NCBI GenBank assembly: GCA_947561395.2
Contig: OX387193.1
Coordinates: 35,476,255 to 35,540,254 of the forward strand
Direction of reading: 5' to 3'
Length of the DNA stretch: 64,000 nucleotides
DNA from: Buxus sempervirens
Lineage: Eukaryota > Streptophyta > Magnoliopsida > Buxales > Buxaceae
The notes under the pieces: model-generated
What the model was told of the DNA's origin: nothing
The model's database searches: none
Seen by the model: only the letters and a program-made list of their open reading frames with translations
Shown: positions 55,749-64,000 of the stretch, in pieces
Layout: every line of letters begins with the position of its first letter
Position numbering within the stretch: the first letter of the stretch is position 1
Made by a program: the position numbers and the translations under genes

Positions 55749-57189
55749 CACTACATTTTTTGAGCAAATGGATTTTGGGGAAGAAGGAAATCACGTGTTT
55801 CCCTCTCTTATAAACAAGGGCAATTTTGCCATTTTCAAAAGGCCAATAGTCCACTAACCTTGCAGAGCAATTAATCTTGAAAAGTGGACTGTTTTTGCAA
55901 TTTCAGATCTTAGTGGCATGTTTTTATAAATATTCTTGAAAAATGACCCTTTTCCATAATTTTCCTTTAATTTTTATGGCAAAATTAGATAACAAGCGTA
56001 CTTTTTGGAAGTTTTTACATGTCAGTAATGCTTTATAAACAGATGCTAACAAACTTGTACTTTTTTAAAAGTTTTACATTTAAGTGTTAGAACACTGTTC
56101 CAACACTTAAATGGACTCTTCTACCCTTTGCAAACCTATTTACTAACAACACAACCTTTTATGATAAGATTACCCTTTCTCTATTTCGTGTGGTCTTTCA
56201 CCTTGCCCTAATTGACAAAATAGAAAAATCGTCCTTCCATTGTCGACAACAAAGAACCCCAAGATCTTGTTCGTCTTCAACAGCTAGGGTTTTTGAGTTT
56301 CTTGCGGTGGATTCTTGGTCTGGACGACAGAAGGGTGTTTCTGTTCATCTCCCTGCACTTATCATTCTCCTTGCTCTTCATATTATCCTCATCGTTCCAA
56401 GCGACATAGCTTCTCATCACAGTAGCAATAAGGAATTTCTTGTTGACAGTGGCTTAGTTGTGCTTCTGAGAAACCTTAGAGATCATGAGTTCTATTAATA
56501 ATTTTTCTTTAATACCATGTTTGAGCTCTGATTAGTTGTGCTTTCTTGTGCTTCACTAAGACATTGGTTTATTGTGCTTCTTAAATATGTTGCGCCACAA
56601 TCCATGTGGTTTGGGTTTTTTTTTCAATTAATTAGTGCTGCGGTTTCCTTTCATTGCTATAGTTCAACCCGCTCCTTCTGTATTTTAATGGCTTTCATTG
56701 CTATAGTACAACCCGCTCTTTCTACATTTTAATGGGTCTTTGTCTAATGATTTCAATGATGCAATTTCCTTTCATTGCTTTGATGGGTCTTTGTATAATA
56801 ATTTCAATTGGCTCTCTTGCAATTTAATCCCACTTGTCAGATTTTGGAGCGTCACAATTTTTTTTTTCTTTTTTTCACTTGGGGTAAGAACCTTGGCAAT
56901 CCTGTAATAGTCTTGCAATCTCTATGAAGCACAGTTTCAATTCTCATCCACTATATTACTGTGGTGGAATAGCCTTTTCAATTCTAATTCAAATATCTCT
57001 TCCCATTTTTCAATTTGTAAACATGTTTGTAATTAAAGACGTTATGCTTTTGTAGAATAATATCATTGGATTGTAATAATTCATTGCTATTGATAGCTTT
57101 GTTATTATGATTGTTTGAAAGCATAATAACACTTTGTTATAGTATTAATATTAGTTAGTAACAAAGTAATTGTCCTAATTGGTTTTAGG
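55749..57189 (+). other. Unassigned sequence upstream of the MuDR-like pseudogene
   Basis: No supportable coding region. 56200-56500 has the style of a plant 5' UTR/first exon (AGCTAGGGTTTTTGAG...) and may belong to the MULE gene downstream. 56640-56800 contains a three-fold repetition of TTTCATTGCTATAGT(T/A)CAACCCGCTC-like text. A long palindrome is at 56077-56113. Confidence 0.35.
56077..56113. repeat. 37-bp near-perfect palindrome
   Basis: CATTTAAGTGTT faces AACACTTAAATG (12-bp perfect arms). The 13-bp centre continues the symmetry after one mismatch (GAACA c TGTTC). The whole would form a hairpin with a one-base loop. Confidence 0.85.
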
Positions 57190-58034
57190 GATACCGATGG
57201 CACCAAAAGTGGGGTTGAGCTTCAAAATGGACCTTAAAATGAATCTGATGGAGTATCAGTAGTTATACCATAGTCAGTTGAACCTGGTACGTCATCCACA
57301 AGAGAATTTGAGTTCCCTGGAATTGCATTTGGAGAACGGGTGGAACTGCATAGCTCGATTTATGAAGATTGTATTACATATGTGTGACACCCTGGACCCG
57401 GACATGTTCATTAAAGATATATGCCTGTTCCGTGACATCAGGTAAGGTCCTAGCAGCACTACTTAAATCGGATTTTAAAATTGATAGACCAATTTATATC
57501 AGAGTGCGCTAATAACTGAAACAAACTAAAATGAACATAACCATGGTGCAGGTGGTGACTAAAGCTAAACCTGTATATACATTTCTAAAAAGAAGGATTT
57601 ACAGATATAGGTTACTAAGTTTCACGCACACTCTCTCTATGTACAATATACATGATCCAAAAGATATACAACTACCAATTGCTCTCCAACCCTAGTCGGG
57701 ATAATAATAGTCCTCCGGCCTATACTCTGGATAACCCGGAAACTCCTCCCTGTTACGCGGCTCACCGGCAGGTTCTGAAAACAAAACACGCGTGAGACTA
57801 ATGTCCCAATAAGTAGCACGATGCATGATAAGAAACAGTTTATATCAGTTCTAAATTATGCCATGAATAATACCGATCATAAGTAACCAACAGAAATATC
57901 ATGTGAATCTAAAATCAACATAAACTCGGTAATAAAGTGAATCACCTATCAAATCAGCAATATGCAACGAATATAGCATGGTCAATGTTATGTACTTTGC
58001 TTAGATTGGTTAATCGACATGCCAAGGCGACATC

Positions 58035-58190
58035 CACACCTCCATGTACACAGATCCGGCCTACTCAGGGTTTCGGAACTCTAAAATGATGGCCTACTCA
58101 AGGTTTTGTCATCCAATACCGGCCTACTCCGGGTTTCGGAATTGACAACCCGGCCTACTTAGGGTTTCGGGCTGCTCTACACCGGTCGTA
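58035..58190 (-). repeat. GGCCTACTCAGGGTTTCGG units (inverse of 8690-9055 block)
   Basis: Four to five units, CGGCCTACTCAGGGTTTCGG and variants, all keeping GGGTTT (AAACCC on the other strand). Confidence 0.7.
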
Positions 58191-59004
58191 GCAACACTCA
58201 AGGCCATGCCATTACACCAATAAAGCAAAAACATTACATTACTAAGCTTAGACATGGATCCAATGCAAGCTAGACCAACAACTTGAAATCAATTCAACAA
58301 GAAACCAAAAGTTAAACCTTAAAGCCATGGGTCAATCATGACCAAATCCACTCCATCATGGAGGATCACAAGTTCATGCCTTTCAAGGCAAATAACATTT
58401 TCAAACCAGCTTGTTCAACAAATCATTCATGAAAATAAAACAACATTCCATTTCTGAAAGAATAACTCGATATAAAACAAAACCCATACAAGTACCAATC
58501 AAATCCGATGCAAAACAAAATGATTCAAATCATAGTTCACAACTCAAAATTTCAAATCTGACCAGGAACATGTTCTCAAAGAATTAATCTCTTACAATTA
58601 GTTTGGAATTCGAGTTACCTATATAGAATTCCTTAGAATCATTACAAGTGAAAAAGATCCTCTTTAACCTCGAAATGTACTAATTCAAAGGACAAGGTGG
58701 TCCATTATTTAATATGAACTCCCTATTATAATTGGCCTTCAGAGACACCTTAAGAATGATCTTAGAGAGATATTCCAAGAATTGGAATCAAAATAATCTC
58801 ATTCCACCAAAGTATGGAACCAAGAGTATCTTAAAAAGACTAGCTTAGTAAAACGTGCACACAATCCTTATAAAAGTGAATTTTGATGAAAGTGCTGTGC
58901 AACCACTTAAATACCTAAATCTTAGTTGTACATGTATTGGATTTGATTAAAAACAATTCTATAGTTAAAATCAACTCAATTTGGAAAATTATGGCTTTTC
59001 TGAC

Positions 59005-59165
59005 TTGGGCGCTCGAATAGGCGCTTGAGCCTGCTTTAGGTGCTCAAATTTAGCTCTCGGCTTCAGAAACTCAGGCTGGGCACTTGGCTAGGTGGGTTTT
59101 TCAGGTTTTTTTTTGGCTGGGCGCTCGAAGGAGCGCTCGAGCCGCGCTTCAAGTGCCAGGCCAAA
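59005..59165 (-). repeat. Leader repeat block (GGGCGCTCGAA...GCGCTTGAGC type)
   Basis: TGGGCGCTCGAATAGGCGCTTGAGCC and TGGGCGCTCGAAGGAGCGCTCGAGCC, about 110 bp apart, with weaker units between (GGTGCTCAAATT, GGGCACTTGGC). GAGCGCTC and GCTCGAGC are palindromic. Confidence 0.65.
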
Positions 59166-59936
59166 AATCAGGGTTTTACACAGGTGACGAACAGCCACGA
59201 TTTTCGGGGCTTTTCTCTCACTTTTCACTATCAAATCTTAATCTAATGACTCTAAAACTTTGGGAATAGCTTCATAAACATTAGGGAGTACTTTTTAAAT
59301 GATTCTATAACAATTTAACTTACAAATCATGACAGATCAGTTGTGTTATTCAAATAACTCCAAAATCCCCAAATATGGAAACCAAACCACTAGATTTGGA
59401 ATTTACAACCACTTTAAGCTTGGAAATCATCAATGAACACCCAAGAAATATAATCAAACAATTTACAACTCGATTTCCACAAATCAAACAATAAACCCAA
59501 AGTCACATGAATCCAACGAAATCATATTTCTCGTCTAAACTGCGATATCTTCGCAAAAAGAGGTTGGAAAGGTGCTACTTACTTGTGAACGCGCAATCCA
59601 AACTAGAAACCCTCTCTATCTTTTCCTTCTTCTTCTTCTTCTTCTTCCTTTCCCCTTCTCCTCTGTGTTTCCTCCAACAAGTGACGAATAGAAGAACTCT
59701 CGGGTTCTTCTCATCAAATATATATATATATATATAACCCCCAATTAAACCCATTAAGCTGGTTCACTAAAAATGAACCGACCCAAACCAAGTCAACCAA
59801 AGGGTTTTGTTATAATTTAATTTAATTTAATTTAATCGGCCAAATTAAATAATTCCATCCTCCTAAACCGGTTTTACTTGAAATGACCCGATCCAATCGA
59901 ACCAAACCCAAATCAATTTAACCTGTTCACTCAAAG

Positions 59937-60270
59937 CAGTGGCGGAACCAGGACTCCAAATCTGGGGGGACAAAAAAAATTTTCAATTAACACTTCTCAT
60001 GAAATATAGAAATTTTAATGAGTTGGGGGTGGGTAAACCAGAAATTTTAGAGGGGGTTCTCATGAAATATAGAAATTTCAATGAGTTGGGGAGGCAAACC
60101 AGAAATTTTAGAAGGGATTCTTATGAAATATAAAAATTTTCAATGGGTTGGGGGGGCAAACCAGAAACTTTAGGGGGGGCAAAACTTAAATTTTAATTAA
60201 AAAATATATAAAACATATACATTTTTTTATTAAAAATTAAAACCCTAAGCTGAACGTGGTTTCGCCACTG
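59937..60270 (+). mobile_element. hAT-type MITE, 334 bp, with internal tandem repeat
   Basis: Terminal inverted repeats CAGTGGCGGAACCA / TGGTTTCGCCACTG and an 8-bp duplication ACTCAAAG (59929-59936, 60271-60278) are the hallmarks of hAT elements. Inside, a unit of about 62 bp (CATGAAATATAGAAATTT(T/C)AATGAGTTGGGG ... AACCAGAAATTTTAGA) is repeated three times at 59998-60172. There is no transposase, so it must be mobilised in trans. Confidence 0.92.
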
Positions 60271-61884
60271 ACTCAAAGTAAACCAACCCGAACCAAACCA
60301 AACCAATTAAGTCTTTTAAAATTTGATTTAATTAATCTCATTAAATCCTTTAAACTCTATTTATTCTTAATTAAAATTTCTCAAAAATCCAGGATCTTAC
60401 AATATGATAAGTTATTTGATGGTCCAGATGCATTTAAAAAATCTATATACAAATTCAGTGTACGTAGTTCACCATTTCCCATACAAATGGGTACGTAATA
60501 TGTCATCTTACTTTGTTGCTTGTTGTCAAGTTGAGGGATGCCCATGGAGGGTGACAGAAAAGTAAATCGAAGGCACACGATAGATAAGGGTTAAGGAGTT
60601 TGTTAACCAACATCGTCATGCTACACAAGATCATCTTGGCATGCAACCCATTGTGCAAAGCAAATGGGTTGCTGGTATGATTGAATCAACTATCAAGCAA
60701 GCCCCTACATATTTGCCATGACAGATTTGTAATGATTTTAATCAAAATTATGTGATGGCAATGACTTACCACCAATTTTGGTATAGTAAAATCCCGAAAT
60801 TTTAATAAAATTTAAATTTGGATTTTTGGTTGTTAAACTATTTAATTAATGGAAAATTTAAAAATTTTAAAATATAATGAGATATTAAAAGTGATAAATT
60901 GGTTATTTAAATTTTACAGGTTGGGTTTTTGTGGTTCGGTTGTGTAGCAAAGCAAGGGGTAGCTTGGGAATTATCATATTAAGTGAAGAGTCATAAATTA
61001 TGGTAAGTGGTGAGTATGATATAAATTTGAATTATATATATTAATATGTTAAAATTTATTTTATTTGGGGTAATATGTTAGTGTAGGCAGTTAGATGGAG
61101 TGGCAATCAATGGATCATGTGTTGAAAAGGGTGCTAAGGTAGGAAGCTTGGTGGAGGTGCAACATGGTAGATCATGAATTGGCTGAAATAATTGAGCGTC
61201 AATGAAAATCTATAAATAGATGCTGAGAGGTGAGATGCCGGTTTCGCACAAATTGATCGAAGGAGAGTGGTGCTGCCGGACTGAACCAAATTTGTAGAGA
61301 AGAGAGGAAGGAGAGTTGAGGATTAGAGATTGAGGTGATTGGAGAGCTATCTGAGGTAGGATCTGGTCTGTGGTTGGGTGTCTATAGCGGCAAGATCAGA
61401 TTAAAGAGGATTGCAGATTGGAAAGTATTCTGGTAAGTGAATTCGATCTTAATTTTTGTAGCTGATTTCTTAAGAGGTTAGATTAGAGTTCAGATCTATT
61501 TAGATCTGAAAATTTGGTTGAACAGAAATTGAACGACAGCCACAAATCGGAAGTTGAGTTGCTGCCATTTGAGATCAAGCAAGGATTTGAGTTGCTCAGC
61601 CAAAGGAACTTCCAGATTTGTGAGTAGCACCCATTTTTCTCTGGATTTGTGCCTTAAATTCCATTTAAATCTGAACTTTAAGTTACTGCACATGAGTTCA
61701 TCATTGGTGTTTAGCTTTAAAAGAAATTCTGATCGTAAGTGTTCTCTGTTCCAATTAATTTCAATAGAGGTTAATCCTGCTATTAGGGGAGGAAGGAATG
61801 GTTATGGGTTGATCTTGGGAGAAGAAAATGGTCCAGTCCTGTTTGAAGTTTACCATGGTAGCAGGTTAACAAAATTTCGTATGA

Positions 61885-62010
61885 GTAAGTACCTGGCGCC
61901 AACCCCTGTTAGTCTGGTGCTAACCTCTAGGGGGTTAGCGCCAGTTCAAAATTGGCCTGGGGCTAACCCCGGTAGACCTGGTGCCAACCTCTGGAGGTGA
62001 GCGCCAAGTG
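61885..62010 (+). repeat. Leader repeat block (GGCGCCAACC...GGTTAGCGCC type)
   Basis: CTGGCGCCAACCCC, CTGGTGCTAACCTC, GGGGTTAGCGCCAG, CTGGGGCTAACCCC, CTGGTGCCAACCTC and GAGGTGAGCGCCA in 120 bp, some as inverted pairs. Same motif as 20145-20400. Confidence 0.75.
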
Positions 62011-63119
62011 TACTTTTCACAGGGAATTGCAGCTAATTGTATATACCTAAAATTTGATGGTTTTACCTTATAAAAGCTAACCTATGGGAACTAACTTAGT
62101 GTTATTAAAATTTTAGGGTGCTTATTAGTTTATGAATTTGTATAAACCTAAGTAAATGTCCTGTGTATTTATTGCTCCATTTACTTAAGTCTTTACATGT
62201 AAATAAGGTTTTACCTCCATTTGGAACCAATAAAAATACTTCCAAGGTCCAATTCCCAACCAATAAAAAGTCAATTTCCAGTTCATGCCTAAATTTCCAG
62301 TTTTCCTTTTTTTTTTATCAAAAATCTCGGTTTGAGTTTGATACCCAAATGAGTGACTTAAAAGCCCATAAAATTTCAGAAGATCTGTTCACCCTTCATT
62401 AGACTACAACCAGAATTTTAGCCCGAAACTCCTTGTAGATTTGTCTAGAAAAATTATATATCAAAAGTCAACACTTTTAACCAGACTTAGAATATTTTGA
62501 AGTCCAAAACTTTTTGTCTCGGAATTGATTGATTTTTGGTATGGTGACCGTATAGGTGATCCTAAGACTTTTCCACTCATCCAAAATGTGTTTTGAGGAT
62601 TTTATGGCATTAATTTTAATTGATTTGGATTATGAAAGCGAAATTGAGAATCTAGGAGCTGTTTTGCTGATTTATGTTTAATCGAAGTTTTGATGGTGTA
62701 ATTGTTTCTGTATAATGTGTTTACTTTTGGAAATTTAGTTTTGAAACCATATTTGTTTTGCTGAAATTTATCTATACTATTATGCTAGTTCATCTTTGAA
62801 TGCATAGTGCACTTCAGGAATGATTTACTTGAATATTATTTTATATCAGTGGCCGGTTTAGAATCATATATTATTCTGTTCTGGGAAAATTATTTGAGAA
62901 TTTGCTTTGAGGACTCCATGAGGGAGTAAGTTGGTCCTAATTGACCCATGTTATGCACTTGAACATGTTGAGTTATATGTCAGTTTTACATGATGGAATA
63001 TAAATTGGGGTAATGTGCTGGTTTTATTTTGTTGTTGGTTTAGCTTGTCCTGGATCCAAAATCTTAGCTTAGTAGTGTGATGTATATGCTTTATTGGTGT
63101 AATGGCATGGCCATGGAGT

Positions 63120-63570
63120 GTTGTGACGACCAGTGTAGAGCAGCCAGATACCCTGAGTAGGCCTGGTTGTCAATGCCAATACCCGGAGGAGGCCGGCATT
63201 GGATGACGATACCCTTAGTAGGCCGTCATTTTAGAGTTTCCGATACCCTGAGTAGGTCGGAACTGTGTACATGGAGGTGTGGATGTCGCTCTGGCTTGTT
63301 GATTAACCAATTTAAGCAACTACAAGACGTTGACCAATGTTGGTATTTGACTTTATTTGACACTATATGTTTTATTCGTTGGTTTATTGGTATTGGTGGT
63401 TCACCGAATGTGGTTTATCGGTTATTTGGTATTGGTATTCCTCCCACCAGTGTAGAGCAGCATCGTGACCCTGAGGGGTTCGGTGTTGTCAATGCCGATA
63501 CCCGGAGTATGCCGGCATTGGATGACGATACCCAGAGTAGGCCGTCATTTCAATATCCGAAACCCTGAGT
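63120..63570 (+). repeat. Second LTR repeat block, GATACCC(T/G)GAGTAGGCC units
   Basis: Seven units. Six have ATACCC where the relatives at 8690-9055 and 58035-58190 have AAACCC; only the last (63557) keeps AAACCC. Surrounding sequence is closely related to 8610-9110. Confidence 0.75.
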
Positions 63571-64000
63571 ACGCAGGATATACATTTGGAGGCGTGGTCA
63601 TGGCTATGATGTGATTTGTTATGATGACACTTGTTGGGACAAAGATATATCTATTGAGTTGTCGAAATTATGATTTCCTTTATATGTTGTACCTGGTTAT
63701 ATGTGACTTTATGGTTATATTGGTGATTTGATACCGACGTTACCACTTGGTTCACATGATGGATTCCTGCACTGATATAAATTGGATTGTTGAAGTTTCG
63801 TCGGATTATTCGGATTATACGAGTTGTCATCATTGTATATGTTTTGTAACCGTGGCATGTTTTAGAACTGAATTAAATGGTTTTGTGCATGCATGTGCTG
63901 CTCACTGGGATATTCGTATCTCATTCTGTATTGTTTTGCTTTGTTTCAGCTGCCCTTAGAGGACGATTCCTGCGAGTAGTTGCTCGGTCATGTAAGTTTA

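Larger units (their letters stand above)
57383..60401 (-). mobile_element. Solo LTR (TSD ATATG) carrying a hAT MITE
   Basis: The plus strand begins TGTGACACCCTGGACCCGG and ends CCAGGATCTTACA. ATATG flanks it at 57378-57382 and 60402-60406. Related to 6943-9624 in opposite orientation: the CCGAAACCCTGAGTAGGCC block is at 58035-58190, the leader block at 59005-59165, and a minus-strand TATATATATA stretch at about 59719-59736. The 3019 bp include the 334-bp MITE. Confidence 0.9.
57190..60783 (+). pseudogene. MuDR-type (MULE) transposase remnant split by a solo LTR
   Basis: 57190-57382 and 60402-60783 become continuous when the LTR and one ATATG copy are removed. The right part encodes LFDGPDAFKKSIYKFSV, then, in a shifted frame, VEGCPWRV, VNQHRHATQDHLG, WVAGMIESTIKQAPTY and ICNDFNQNYVMAMTYHQ. 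These match the order of the MuDR N-terminal DNA-binding region (the CPWR and H...H zinc-finger ligands) and the start of the MULE transposase (recalled family features). At least one frameshift and several stops are present, and the gene is cut again by the LTR starting at 60784. Only the N-terminal part is seen; the DDE catalytic core is absent. Confidence 0.7.
60784..63999 (+). mobile_element. LTR running off the right edge
   Basis: Begins (T)AGTAAAATCCCGAAATTTTA, a slightly altered form of the TGTAAAATCCC start seen in 18082-21627. TATAAATA at 61211-61218, splice-donor-like CTG|GTAAGT near 61432, leader block 61885-62010, conserved stretch 62150-62650 (shared with 12569-16660), second repeat block 63120-63570 (shared with 6943-9624). 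It interrupts the MULE pseudogene. No end is in view, so solo or full-length status is unknown. Confidence 0.75.

Overview
The window looks like repeat-dense nuclear DNA of a flowering plant, probably a eudicot with a large genome. There are no bacterial operons, ribosome-binding sites or RNA genes, and I recognise no intact host gene. Nearly everything can be assigned to LTR retrotransposons nested in one another, plus two decayed Mutator-type (MULE) gene fragments and one hAT-type MITE. Boundaries were read by eye from TG...CA termini and target-site duplications (TSDs). The species cannot be named from this alone.

Layout. 1-5892: a plus-strand LTR cut by the window edge, holding a minus-strand 3.2 kb solo LTR (2683-5841, TSD CAGGG). 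5893-10589: a decayed minus-strand LTR holding a plus-strand solo LTR (6943-9624, TSD ACATC). 12204-17763: a minus-strand Ulp1 (C48 peptidase)-like pseudogene of MULE type, split by a 4.1 kb solo LTR (12569-16660, TSD ATCTG). 18082-21627: solo LTR (TSD GTGTA). 23202-54452: a single minus-strand solo LTR (TSD ACGGG) inflated to 31 kb by four insertions: solo LTR 23367-26784 (TSD GTATC), solo LTR 27659-30266 (TSD ACTAA, with a 200-N gap), a 21.2 kb Ty3/gypsy Tat/Ogre-like element 30658-51895 (TSD CCTTG), and solo LTR 52010-53195 (TSD CCTTT). A second copy of the last family is at 54594-55748. 57190-60783: a MuDR-type transposase pseudogene split by solo LTR 57383-60401 (TSD ATATG), which itself carries a hAT MITE (59937-60270, 8-bp TSD). 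60784-end: an LTR running out of the window.

The Tat/Ogre-like element is the only complete one. Its LTRs differ at about 1% of positions by eye count, so it is young. It has a PBS, a PPT, a probable 3.8 kb leader intron, a 20-unit tandem repeat, Gag-protease, RT with a double RNase H, and integrase. On the opposite strand downstream of pol it carries two multi-exon genes that can be reconstructed intron by intron (all introns phase 0). The pol chain is broken by one frameshift and one amber stop, and the integrase has a Tyr at the second catalytic Asp. Each antisense gene is broken by one amber stop.

The most striking pattern is not a gene. LTR families here carry clusters of short inverted repeats just upstream of the TATA box and again in the transcribed leader. 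In two otherwise alignable LTR copies (2683-5841 and 23367-26784) the clusters occupy the same places, but the palindrome itself is entirely different (AACCGAAA...TTTCGGTT against TATCCGGCC...GGCCGGATA) while being uniform within each copy. In the Tat/Ogre-like element one motif (ACGGGC...GCCCGT) marks both LTR promoters, the leader, and the upstream region of each antisense gene. This looks like an element-specific recognition code that is replaced in concert.
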